This document shows, piece by piece, positions 35,036-45,694 of a stretch of DNA of 64,000 bases (position 1 is its first letter; each line of letters begins with the position of its first letter). Made by a program: the position numbers and the translations under genes. Below the pieces are notes generated by a model. It saw nothing but the letters and a program-made list of their open reading frames with translations, had not been told where the DNA came from and searched no databases. Origin of the DNA: Phoronis australis (Eukaryota > Phoronida > Phoronidae); contig NMRA01000977.1 in assembly GCA_002633005.1 (NCBI GenBank), positions 3,288 to 67,287 on the forward strand. Direction: 5' to 3'.

Positions 35036-36562
35036 TGGCAATTTTAGTTTTTTACGCTTACCTTTGTATCTTCAAAAGTCCTGAACGGATTTTCATGAAA
35101 TTCGGTATGTAGGCACCTATTAGTGAGATGACGCTATCCTCTCGTTTCAGATGGATTCGACATAGTTTGCGCCATCTAGTGGCCATTTTTAGTGTTTTCG
35201 AGTCTGTTTTTTGTGTGTCCACCCCTCTATCAACCAAACCGCTCAAAGGATGATTGTGAAAATTGGCATGTATGTGCTTACTATNNNNNNNNNNNNNNNN
35301 NNNNNNNNNNNNNNNNNNNNNNNNNNNNNNNNNNNNNNNNNNNNNNNNNNNNNNNNNNNNNNNNNNNNNNNNNNNNNNNNNNNNNNNNNNNNNNNNNNNN
35401 NNNNNNNNNNNNNNNNNNNNNNNNNNNNNNNNNNNNNNNNNNNNNNNNNNNNNNNNNNNNNNNNNNNNNNNNNNNNNNNNNNNNNNNNNNNNNNNNNNNN
35501 NNNNNNNNNNNNNNNNNNNNNNNNNNNNNNNNNNNNNNNNNNNNNNNNNNNNNNNNNNNNNNNNNNNNNNNNNNNNNNNNNNNNNNNNNNNNNNNNNNNN
35601 NNNNNNNNNNNNNNNNNNNNNNNNTTTTTTTTGCGCCTATGGCTGTATCTCCTAAACCGTTTGCAGGATCTTTACGAAATTTAATAAGTGTATTTATATG
35701 ATGTTAGCAAACGATGACGACTTTTGGACGGATCCGCTTACCAGTGTGCCCCCTAGTTTACCTCTGTGTCTTCACAAGTCCGTAATGGATTTTCATGAAA
35801 TTTGGTATGTAGGCACCTATTAGTGCGATGACGCTATCCTCTCGTTTTCGGTTGGATTTGACCCAGTTTGCGACACCTAGTGGCCATTTTTACTGTTTTT
35901 AAGTCTGTTTTTTGGCGTCCACCCCTCTATCAACCAAACCGCTATACGTATGATTGTGAAAATTCACATGTATGTTCTTACTATGAAGAGGACGGTTGAC
36001 GCTGAATTTCCCATGACTTTGATTACTGTGGCGCATCCTAGTGGCACTTTTTTTGCGCCCATGGCTGTATCTCCCAAACCGTTCGTAGGATCTTTACTAA
36101 ATTTAGCAAGTGTATTTATGTGATGTTGACAACGGACGATGACGAATTTAGGATGGTTCTGACTACCCGTATGCCTCTAGTGGCAATTTTAATATTTTAC
36201 ATTAACCTCTGTATTTTCATAGGTCTTCAGGTGTATACTTTGTGTTACTTTGTGACTGAAGGAAAAGTTCCAAGTAGAAATTTGTTTCTGGCATTCTAAT
36301 GCTGTGGTAATCAGGTATGTTGGTATATTTGTTTTTAATTCTATGTTTCTGTGGTGCTTTAAGCAACTGATGTATAGGATGTGCTTGTATTATGAAGATC
36401 ACTCACATTTTGCCCCTAACCTATTGAGGAGACAATGCAAAGTACAACATACTACATATATGCCCTCTACTGACCACTTTATGGTACCAATAAACAACCC
36501 TAGAAGGATACCGTAAACGGTGCATTTTTGGGCGCATTTCAACGCTCTGCTTTGCTCTTGTT
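34838..36562 (+). repeat. Long interspersed repeat with internal units
   Basis: Opens with GCGCCCACATATTTATATGT and a run of GTCCGTCTGTCCGTCC. It carries internal repeats of a phrase near CTCCYAAACCGTTYGYAGG (35648, 36069) and GGATTTTCATGAAATT (35089, 35788), and ends with GGGCGCATTTCAACGCTCTG then TTGCTCTTGTT. Similar, shorter copies lie at 6095-6527 and 8966-9862. No coding capacity is recognised, so it looks like a non-autonomous element with internal tandem structure of roughly 0.4 kb. It inserted at the 3' side of the endonuclease domain. Confidence 0.8.
35285..35624. other. Assembly gap, 340 N
   Basis: 340 undetermined bases inside the long interspersed repeat. The internal repetition on both sides explains why assembly failed here. 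Confidence 1.
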
Positions 36563-36599
36563 CCAGTTGTCGTTTTGTTATTGCTTTGACTAAAAACAG

Positions 36600-39500
36600 T
36601 TAGTAACTAAGTTCATAGCTGTGGTAAGTAGCACAAGTAGATGCTATGTTTTCCGCACTATAAACAGATTTGTCAAACAGTTTCGTGTTGGCCATCCTCT
36701 CCCTTAGGTAGTACCTGGCCTTTTTGTACTCTTGGCTCAACTTTCTCTTAGTATGGTAACACTTTCTGGAGTCCACGTTTCTCAACATTTTTTTCACGGC
36801 ACTGTTTTCAGGCACGGTTAGTCCTGATGCCTTGGCCAGTTTCACTGTTGATTTCCCTTGTTGTGGAGTGAATGGCTGAATGACACAGCCCCGTGAAGTT
36901 TCGTGTGTATATTGATGTTTTTGGCGCGTATGCATCAAGGCTTGGAATTTTCTGGGAAACGTGGATTTCCGCTTTTTTCTCTTATTCGCATTTTTTTATA
37001 TTTCCACGGAAAATTATCGGATTTGCCATAAAATGTTCGCCGTAAATTGGTTTCTAACTGCAGAGTTGCCGATGACTAGAAAAGTGGGAACTGCTCTTCA
37101 TGTTTTGGGGGAACAAAAATCGTAATTGCCAGGGCACCTGGGATTTCGTGGTTCATCAATGGCGCCTGTATGTAGAGTAAATCACGGTGACAAATAGTGT
37201 GATTCTGGGTCAAAAATGCGTGGAGCTTGGAGTAGACAGAATATTTTGTGGAAAAAGTGGATGAAAGAAACGGTCAGTGTGTTCGCAAACAACAAAGGTC
37301 TGGGTTTGTGCTCAGTAAACGTTGACAGAGGGACAATTACGGCATGCGTGGCCTAATCGCGAAGAACTACCTGAAAACGATGAGAAAAACGCTTTCTGAA
37401 AGAAAGTTCCACCGTAACCTGTAATTCGTTGGATTGGAATCGTGGGATGTGAGTGATATATGAAATTCTTTTGTTTCATCCCCCGTGCAAGCCTGTGCCG
37501 GCAATTGCTAGGCTGCTAGACCTGAGTCCGTCGATTTTCCACGTACCACCGAAATGGGAGGAAAGTGATATTTTCGTTACTGTGATTGTGTTTTAAGTTG
37601 CCGTTGATGTATTCTAATTTATTTTAACATTTCTCATGTTTTATTTTTGTTAAAGTCTTGTTTTGACCAACTCTAGTTATGCTGTTCAGAGTGAAGTGGT
37701 CACATGGCAGGTTCTGAATGATCTGATTGGTTTACAAATTCTGCTTGCCTATTTTGGTCCTTGTAGTTATTTCCTATGTCACATAGTTTGTTCTACACCA
37801 GCGTGGCTTATGAACAATAATCTCCTGTAAGTAAGTTGTTTTAAACTGAAAAGTTTGGCCAACTTAGGATTGTGGTTGATATGTTCTATAGCTAAAATGT
37901 GTTATTTTTAACTTTCATTTTTTTCCATGGTAATGGGGTATGATCCACAGGTTTTCGTCTTGACTTTTTCCATTGCGTTGGAATAAAAACTTTTTTGTTG
38001 GAATTAAGTGTGTATGTATTTCAAGCTTTCCAGATGATCTGGGTTGATTTTCAAATTTTTTAATAATTTTGTATGTAATATAAGAACTTAAAATAATTTT
38101 ATAGAATAACCTTCTGCCACTCACTATTATTTTAATTTTTAAAAAATGTTTTTTGTTGCATCTAATTGTTTTCATTATTGTTGGTGAAATAGATGTCAGG
38201 TACTGCTTAAAATGAGTGAGTTTTGCCAACACGACACAGTTACATGGCATCTTGTGATGATAATGTTTACTTTCGATCTGTTGTGGTATGGTTGTTTAGA
38301 TTGCAATGTGTATTTGGGGCGGTAAAAATTTTCTTTTTTGTCTTGGGTCATTCCAAGCCCTGATGCATAAACTACTGCATTCAAACTTTCACTGATGTTT
38401 GTGTTGAACAGATATTGCATATCTCTTAGCTGTTCCTGGTTGAAGTAGGAGTTGATTTTTGTTTGAATCGTTTTCAATTCCTTTTCACTCGGTTCTAGAT
38501 GCCGGTCATAAGGCAGATAGATGGCTTGTTGTATGTTTGCACTGGTGTGCAATGCACACAAACGACAGCTCGCGACATTGCTGGTGCTGTCCCAAAAAGC
38601 AGTGAGTAACATTGTTCATCGCAGGAGCTCCAACTTTCAAAAATTCGTCTCACGATTTTTCTGTTCTTTAGGTTAATGAGCTCTTTTCGCACTCTGGCTT
38701 GTGCAGCAGATGAAAGTTTCCTCTTGTAATAAGTCTTGTTATGTGACCTGGGCAAACTCTTCAAGTCCGCTTTGTTAACGCTTTTTCCCATTCGCCTCAG
38801 TCTGTGGATGAAGCATTTGTAGTGTTAAGGTTTTTTCTTTTCACACTGTAGAAATCACGGATGGCCTTTGCTATTTGGCTGCTGTCATCAGTCGTAATTC
38901 TGATATTCAGGTCCACACCACTGTTTTCTATTGCTTGTAACAGTGTGCATTCACTTGATGCAATTGATTTCTCAGCTGGGTAGTTTTTGCTGTAGTGTTC
39001 ATAATTGCACCCGAGAATTCTGCAGGGCCAGTGGAAGTTTTCGGGTCGTTGTGTGCTCAACAAGTCCACCGAAGCTCTGTTTAGCTGTCTCGCAGCCACC
39101 CTGTGGCCTACTGGAGTAGGAAACGTCAAACTGAACGTCTGCAACACCTTCACCGCCAGCCAGAGTGGTGACTTTTTTAACGTAGCGCTGGTTCTCAATC
39201 ATTTGTTCTTCGTTCACTTCAGTTACTGTTTGGCTCATGACAGTCATTTTATTCTGCAGGCTGCGGTTGGATGGTGGCACAATATTCAAGCATGTCAGAA
39301 TGTTGATTACATCCTCAATTCCCACTTTTGACTTTAGCACAGGCAATACAGCCTGGCTGTTCACAGTGGCACAGTGGGCAATTATATTTGCAAACTGCAG
39401 TGCAATGATGCATAGTCCTTTTTCAACAATTAGTTCTAGTTTTCCATATTTGCATGCAACCTGATGCACATGTCCTACCAGGCCTGTTAAGCGACGCACG

Positions 39501-39792
39501 TTAATGATGATATTCTCATCCAGTCCCTTGCTGTCACAAATTTTTCTTTCTTTTTCAGTACTTGGCCTAAACCTGTAAGCTGTCACAGCAGCATCACTGT
39601 CAGTTAGGTAGGTGACATCCTCAGTTTGAAATGTGTGAGACGCACAGCCCTGCAACCGTCTATTGCTGCCTCAGGCTGCCTTGGTATGCTGGAGCTGCAG
39701 CAGTCCATGTTGGAGGGACTGTGTCCTTTTTTAAATTGGCTTTTTCTTCTCCCTCTGCTCCTAGTGAAACTGCGTGTCTTTTCAGTATACAT
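36600..39792 (-). pseudogene. Mutator-like transposase, split and frameshifted
   Basis: Metazoan Mutator-like transposase (PF20700-like by recognition), read from Met at 39792. Order: a basic N-terminus (RGRRKSQFKKGHSP); a middle domain around 39600-39200; the first catalytic Asp region (ADVQFDVSYSSRPQGG, near 39130); a cysteine-bearing strand at LGCNYEHYSKNYP; the second Asp region (ITTDDSSQIAKAI, near 38875); KCFIHRLRRMGKSVN, the conserved helix after it; NTNISESLNAVVYA near 38380, with the ESLN motif; and, after a 1.4-kb insertion, a C-terminal piece at 36600-36935 (KSTVKLAKASGL and a basic region). Frame changes near 39650, 39030, 38825, 38600 and 36880 make it a pseudogene. It would normally catalyse cut-and-paste transposition. 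Its terminal repeats were not found. Confidence 0.8.
36936..38362. mobile_element. CAGGGCTTGGAAT-family TIR element inside the Mutator gene
   Basis: The left end reads CAAGGCTTGGAATTTTC (36936) and the right end TCATTCCAAGCCCTG (38362), inverted copies of one another with a mismatch. ATGCAT lies directly outside both ends (36930-36935 and 38363-38368), so the target duplication is 2 to 6 bp; because ATGCAT is palindromic the exact length is ambiguous. Mutator coding sequence resumes on both sides, showing an insertion of 1427 bp. The first 300 bp resemble 53595-53880 and 50310-50570, and the last 60 bp resemble 53920-53979. The interior has no recognisable transposase. Confidence 0.8.
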
Positions 39793-39839
39793 TGTGTGTG
39801 CTCACCACTCAACAGCTATGTTGTGAATTAAAAAAAATA

Positions 39840-40834
39840 GCGTGTGTTGTACTTTGCAATCATTCCACTAAATCCTCCTATAAAACAAAAAATTGTTACT
39901 TAATACAACTCGCAGAAAGTTAACGTTAAAAAATTTTTACAAAAATTCTCTGTATACATCCGTCACGCCCCTTTAAAGGCAATTTTCTCAGTCATATAAA
40001 AAGATACGGGGAAAGTTAAACATGCTTTGAAAGCTATCAATGAGACCTATCAATTGATGTATTAATTGTTTTCCTAGCATGAACACTTTTTCACAATCGA
40101 TCAAGCCGTTCTCTGATTGTACATTTGTCACAAATGGAATTGCCCTCTAACATTTTCCTCGCATTTGTGATATTGGATCGGCAAGACATAAAATGCTGTA
40201 CCAAAATACGTAATCAAATACTATGTATCTGTGCAAGACATTTACTGTCATGTTTCTCTGGAATATAAATGCCTCAGGAGCATCAGCTTCCAATGTTCAG
40301 GCCAAAGAGTACGTCCATCATACACTGTCAGACCTTGGCCAATTTTTCCTGAACAATTCTTCCATCTATTCACTTGTAACTTAAGCGCCTTTCATATGTG
40401 CTCACTGCTGAAGGCGACAAATGCTCCCGCTACCACTTCTCGTTTGTCCTTACCCCCCTACCCTCACTCCTCAAGGTGGGTAGGTTAGGAGGCAAAAATT
40501 GTTAAAGCACTGATGCACTGTGAAGTTAAATAACTATGTGAAATGTTTTAATGTTACATTTTACAGTGGTAAGCCTTTCAAGTTGCATTTTCTGTAATTT
40601 GAAATTTTACTTCCATTGCCATGCGAGAAATGTATCATTGTTACATTTTATGAAAGTAAATGACAAGTGGTATATGACACGGCTGTTGATACTTGAATAT
40701 TTTTGGATGAGGGGTGTCGCCCAAAAATTTGGTGACCTACTCATGTAGAGAATGGGCTTGGACAAAAAATGTTAAACATTTAGAGAGTAATTTTGTGTAA
40801 AAATTAACATTTTCGCAGCTCTGTTTCAAAAATT
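39840..40834. other. Non-coding stretch, nothing recognised
   Basis: AT-rich sequence upstream of the Mutator start. The ORFs at 40231-40488 and 40551-40748 show no domain. Confidence 0.4.
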
Positions 40835-40995
40835 CAGTGTTCTCCATGACCTGTTTTGACTCTACGCGGTAACTAGTGCGTCAAGTTCAAAAATTGGTTT
40901 AAAACCTTTGCTGGCTTGGTACTTCAGCCATCAGCATCAAATCTGAGCCTGATTTTACCAACAGTAAACAGTTCACTTTACTGAGAGGCAGTTAA
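40835..40995. repeat. Dispersed repeat, inverted partner of 18172-18420
   Basis: Opposite-orientation copy of the 18172-18420 repeat. It ends exactly where the decayed TIR element at 41000 begins. Confidence 0.7.
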
Positions 40996-40999
40996 ACAG

Positions 41000-41560
41000 T
41001 ACAGTATTTGCTGTAATAAGGTGCCCGGGGCGCTTAGTAAAATTTCGTTTTAGGGGCGAGACGCTTATTGTAACCCAAGGCAGTTGAAACCCGTTCTCCG
41101 AACAGGTGAAATCGGAAGCTAGGATTAATCAAATTTGCGCTATGTGATGTATCTGTAGCCTGTGACAGACTTTATACAAAACTGGGGCGCTGCTACCCAA
41201 CTTCATTGTTAAATTACGATTTTACAGAAAATTGTGATGAAATCCCAGGGTGAATACTCACCGCTGCGTCGCGATCGTCGACAGGGCAGCTCGAATAAAA
41301 ATATATTATCGACTCTACAAATTACCTGAAATCCTCACTTAAGTTTTCCAAATAGCGTCCCTAAGGTTTTAAGTTCCTGTGGAGCTGGTGTTAAGAACAA
41401 CATAGGTTCAAATCCGCGCAAGATCATACCCAGCAACATGACAAAAATCTCCGGACGAACACACGTCACAGTCAAGTGACCTTTGTTTTGAAGATCGTCT
41501 AGGTGTGTGAGTGAGCGAGCGCACGTGTGTGTCATCAGCGTTCGTTTGCCAGAGTAAACG
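41000..41560 (+). mobile_element. Decayed left half of a TACCGTATTCGCC-family element
   Basis: TACAGTATTTGCTGTAATAA corresponds to the family terminus with several substitutions. The interior follows 19260-19800 (CCCAAGGC, TGAAATCGGAAGCTA, GAAATCCCAGGG, ATTACCTGAAATCCTCA). The other terminus is missing. It is more diverged than the other copies and therefore older. Confidence 0.8.
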
Positions 41561-41689
41561 CAATTTAACGATGTAGGCGTATATTGTAATTAAAGAAATA
41601 ACAAGCAGCATCATGAGAACTCATTTATTTAGCACTTAATGGTCACATCAACTATTAAAACGTGCGAGAATTGTCTCGGTAGGGCCTAA

Positions 41690-42480
41690 GACCGAACGTC
41701 ATTGAGTCGCTGGGTGAATATAGTTGTTTGGTCATGTAAACTACCAGGATTTTCCGTAGATAAGCCCTGTCGGAAAAGTAACCTGAATAATTAATTAGTT
41801 TTATAACATCTGGTGTCAAGTGTCTATATAGTGAGGCTTTCATTTGGAAAAATTCTTAAAAACCCATTCATTGGACCAAGTATCAGGCACAAATTAATTT
41901 TATGGAACATTTATCATTTATAAACATGGACAAAGTGTTCGCGACCTATGTATTTATTAACGTAAAATTAAAAAAGCACAGTTTTATGTTAAAAGTCAGT
42001 GGAGGCCGACTTTCCGTTCTACGTGCTCTCCTTTGGGAAGAAACACGCAGGCGTTAATTTGGTGTTACTGAAACGATTGATAATTTTAATTCTGCGAATA
42101 CATGCCCGTGCTTTTTTACAGAAAATGGAGTAACTTCCTCATTTCCCATATGTATGATTCATCTCGTTTCAATGACTGTAGGTGACAGCATGACTGACCA
42201 GAAGCTGCAACTGAAGAAGTGGACCATTAGTTGGATGACATCACATGGATAATGGCATGAGAACCACATGTACTGAAGCACTCACTTGCTGTACATCTAT
42301 AGGCTGTGTTGTGGTTTGTTAACTATAAATATTTCAATTTGTCTACTTTCTAAAGCCAATTATTGAAATAGTGTTGCGTAGTATCGGTACTTATCTCAAT
42401 ATTTTATGGTGAAAATGATTGTGACATGCTTAGCAAATGAACAATAATGCGCAAGTTGTTTTTGTTCATCAAGAGAATAG
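41690..42480 (+). repeat. Dispersed repeat unit, empty-site version
   Basis: Matches 61400-61450 joined to 62632-63200 and also 63315-64000: GATAAGCCCTGTCGG, CTATATAGTGAGGCTTTCAT, a TATTTATTAACGTAAAATTA block, and an invariant 198-bp core at about 42135-42332. The segment around 41795 (TTAATTAG) is the uninterrupted equivalent of the site occupied by a transposon at 61451-62631. Confidence 0.85.
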
Positions 42481-42724
42481 GAAGGTTTGGGCTTAAATAA
42501 ATGATGTGCAGTTTACACCATGATTGAATTTTTGGTCAAAGAGATCCTTGAGTTTTTGTTGTATTGTCAACATTCTGCTATCAATGAATCACACTTGCTC
42601 TATGCCGTGTTATGTAGATGTAAGTGGGAGATGGTGGTGTGATCATGAACTTCGTTTTCTTATTTTGCAAAAAATCTTTGTGTTTTAGCATTTTTGGGAG
42701 TTTTTTGTGTCAACAGTAAGCAGG

Positions 42725-43117
42725 CCTGGGCCCGGTCTCCAATCTTACTCGAAATGGAACTCGAAATTAGATTTGGCATTTTCTACTCTACTTTTGGGCG
42801 AACTCAAGATAAGTGTCTATTATTCTATGCTCGAGTACACAATAACTTACGTAGATAATTTATTGCCCTTAGTTCACAGTTTGTAAACCCAATATTAAAG
42901 CAATAAGTTCGAGTTTGAACTCTAGTTAGTAGCACGAATATAAGGGTCTTCAAGGGCAACCTTGAACTAGAAACTCCTATGCATAAACTAGTATTCGAGC
43001 ACAGTCTGATAACCAATTTTCTTAAGTTCGCACAAAAGGAGCAGAGAAATTGCCAAAAATAGTTTCGAGTTCGTTTCGAGTTCGTTTCGAGTACAAAGAT
43101 TAGAGACCGGGCCCTGG
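42725..43117. mobile_element. MITE with GGGCCCGGTCTC terminal repeats, copy 1
   Basis: CCTGGGCCCGGTCTCCAATC at the left end is answered by GATTAGAGACCGGGCCCTGG at the right. The next bases inward (ACTCGAAA / TTTCGAGT) are inverted too. The length is about 390 bp with no coding sequence. The terminal style resembles hAT-derived MITEs, but a clear target duplication was not seen. Confidence 0.75.
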
Positions 43118-43187
43118 TTTATATGTGTGGTTACATTAGGTGATCATTTATCATCTGCAGGAAATAACAGATTAATTTCACTTGCAG

Positions 43188-43276
43188 GTGATAAAACAAG
43201 ACCACTGGTGTGGAGGAGAGCAGGTGACAGTTGGGAATTCCTCTGTGAAATTGGAGGTGAAAGGTATTTAATAACG
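43188..43276 (+). other. Exon-like segment, copy 1
   Basis: An acceptor (TTTCACTTGCAG) at 43187 and a consensus donor GTAAGT at 43277 bound 89 nt that are open in one frame (DKTRPLVWRRAGDSWEFLC and onward to ERYLIT). A second upstream acceptor (TCATCTGCAG, 43160) is also possible. No domain is recognised. The sister copy at 45602-45694 has the same splice sites but a 4-nt insertion that breaks the frame. Confidence 0.3.
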
Positions 43277-43860
43277 GTAAGTTATGATTATGGCAAATTT
43301 ATGCTATTGAGTGTACTCCTACATTGATTCTTTTTCAGGATTATCCTTCAAACAACTCCAAGTTATGCACAAGTTACAAAACAAAATAATTAAGTGGAAC
43401 GTTTTAGAAACAATTCATAAGAACTTTTCATAGAGAACTGCGTCGAGCATAATTATATTTGAGAGTTTTGTGTTACTGCGTTCACACGATGGGACGTTTT
43501 CCAGGGCCTGCATGACCTTGGACAAGAAAATGCATTCAAATTTTTATGTTAATTGGGCAACCTTGTTTTCTTCTAACCAGCCTCTATTATTGTGTGCTAA
43601 GCAACGTCTTAGCAGGAAAGCAATGCATTCCTCTGCTTGCTGTGAAATCTTCTGAGTATCCAGCTAGCCATGCGATGTGAAGTGGTTGTATGTAGTTGTA
43701 TATAAATATACAGCCACAGTTAGGTCAAGAGTGAAACTATAGTGTTGAAGGCTTGTGTCTGAGGACAAAATACGGACAAGGCATCAATGTGGCTCAATTG
43801 GAAATAATTTAGGAAAAAATGTAGGAACTCTATTTCAAAAAGAAAATTTCTATCCCAGCA

Positions 43861-44927
43861 CAGGGTTCAACATTAACTTTTTAAGCCCGAAGGGCAAGTA
43901 GTTGAAATTTTTACTTGCCCGAACAACAAATTCACTTGCCCCAAGTACAATCCCAAATAGCACAGTGCATGTGCACACCTAGGTAATGTGTTACCGTAGG
44001 GCTGCCTGCTCTGAGCCTCCTCTTGTGTCGTGCATGCTATGAGTTAAAATCAAATTTTAACATACAATAATGCCACGTATACTTTTATTTTCGATAAATA
44101 ATTACATTTTTGAAAAATAGATAGACCGCGAAAAAGTCACGCTTCAGAAGTTCAGAGCGACAATCCTGAAGACCGTATTCCTCTTCTTTCGGGAGTCACC
44201 AGCGGGAGCCGGGAATTCATAAGAATTTCCTTTAGAATTCCCCCTGAATAAATACCAGGCCTTTAAAACTGCTGTGTAGTGTAGAAAATATGTGGTCAAT
44301 CATTCACTCTTTAGGTTTTGTGCTTATCTGTATGACTTACACGTCCGCCGACGAACGCGGTGCTTCCAGCTCGGTACATGGGTAAACGCCGGCAAAAATC
44401 ACACGTCATCCCTAGTTCACTGTCTCGCAGGACAGGAAACCTAACTTCCCATGACGGAAACCATCCCCGCACTCTTTTTGTTTCATATTGTTGCTTTGAT
44501 TCTTCCGGAACTCGTTTTTTAGCATCTGGACGGCTTCCTTGTTTGGACGTTTTGCCAGAGTGCAGACGATCAGTAGTATCACGTGACAACTTATTCAGAA
44601 ACTGCAGGGCACGTTCAGAGAATCTAAAGGATTTGACCGCGGGTGTCATCTGTGCACGCTGCATCACACTCGTTCTATTTTCCTTTCAGCGCTCATTCGA
44701 AGACGAGAGTTTCTTTGACGGCCACACAGGCTTTTTCGATGGTTTTTAGGCTTGTGTCGGGGTTCGTTACTTTGTAGCAAATGTCGAGCAGACAATCTTA
44801 GGATCTCCGTGCCTATGCAGCTAGCTTTTTAACTTCCCCATCGGGCAAGTACTTTTCAAATTCCACTTGCCCGACGCAAAATCTACATGTACACGGGCAA
44901 TCGGGCAACCGTTAGTGTTGAGCCCTG
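43861..44927. mobile_element. hAT-like element inserted in the first tandem unit
   Basis: CAGGGTTCAACATTAAC at 43861 and GTTAGTGTTGAGCCCTG ending 44927 form terminal inverted repeats of the CAGGG type typical of hAT elements. Repeated TTGCCCG/GGGCAAG motifs lie just inside both ends. The sister tandem unit shows the empty site (CCCAGCACCTTT near 46275). Flanks are CCCAGCA on the left and TAGCACC on the right: either a 3-4-bp target duplication (AGC/AGCA) or an 8-bp one (TCCCAGCA) with three bases lost on the right. The interior holds a zinc-finger gene fragment. Confidence 0.82.
44311..44667 (-). pseudogene. hAT-type N-terminal zinc-finger protein fragment
   Basis: The 118-codon minus-strand frame ends with VRGWFPSWEVRFPVLR, then MTCDFCRRLP and STAFVGGRVSHTDKHK. 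This is the pattern of the TTF/BED-like zinc finger found at the N-terminus of hAT transposases and the related ZNF862/C17orf113-like proteins (basic residues, a W.xxFPWL-like strand, CxxC, a TSFVxG motif, later His). The basic, lysine/arginine-rich part before it fits a nuclear localisation region. The frame stops right after the finger, so the catalytic domain is absent and this is a deletion remnant inside the hAT-like element. Confidence 0.6.
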
Positions 44928-45143
44928 TAGCACCTTTTAATTGACTACAGATTAGATATCTGATGTAGGAATCGAGATTTAATTTTTCTGCTATCAGTGA
45001 ATCACACTTGCTCTGGGCCGTGTTATGTAGATGTAAGTCTATTGTAGGAGATGGTGTTGTGATCATGAACTTCGTTTTCTTATTTTGCAAAAAACTTTGT
45101 GTTTTCGCATTTTTGGGAGCTTTTTGTGTCAACAGTAAGCAGG

Positions 45144-45531
45144 CCTGGGCCCGGTCTCCAATTTTTTTACTCGAAATGGAACTCGAAATTAGATTTGGCA
45201 TTTTCTACTCTACTTTTGGGCGAACTCAAGATAAGTGTCTATTATTCTATGCTCGAGTACACAATAACTTGCGTAGATAATTTATTGCCCTTAGTTCACA
45301 GTTTGTAAACCCAATATTAAAGCAATAAGTTCGAGTTTGAACTAGCGTTTGTAGCACGAATATAAGGGTCTTCAAGGGCAAACTTGAACTAGAAACTCCT
45401 ATGCATAAACTATAATGTATTCGAGCACAGTCTGATAACCAATTATCTTAAGTTCGCACAAAGGGAGCAGAGAAATTGCCAAAAATAGTTCGAGTTCGTT
45501 TCGAGTACAAAGATTAGAGACCGGGCCCTGG
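45144..45531. mobile_element. MITE with GGGCCCGGTCTC terminal repeats, copy 2
   Basis: Same element as 42725-43117, carried along in the second tandem unit. Internal identity is high, with a few indels, for example in the T-run after the left end. Confidence 0.75.
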
Positions 45532-45601
45532 TTTATATGTGTGGTTACTGGAGGTGATCATTTATCATCTGCAGAAAATAACAGATTGGTTTCACTTGCA
45601 G

Positions 45602-45694
45602 GTGATAAAACAAGACCACTGCATAGTGTGGAGGAGAGTAGTTGACAGTTGGCAATTGCTCTGTGAAATTAGAGGTGAAAGGCATTTAATAACG
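45602..45694 (+). pseudogene. Exon-like segment, copy 2, frameshifted
   Basis: Counterpart of 43188-43276 with the same acceptor and GTAAGT donor (45695). Four extra bases after CCACTG destroy the frame shared with copy 1. Confidence 0.3.

Larger units (their letters stand above)
42575..44985 (+). repeat. First unit of a tandem duplication
   Basis: From TCTGCTATCA to a GATGTAGGAATC end, this unit repeats as 44986-46325, mostly above 90 percent identical by eye. The first unit is longer because it contains an inserted element at 43861-44927. Each unit carries a MITE (42725-43117 and 45144-45531) and the same exon-like segment. Confidence 0.85.

Noticed and set aside
35192-35701. Long ORFs of 130-169 codons
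   Set aside because: Produced by reading through the 340-N gap.
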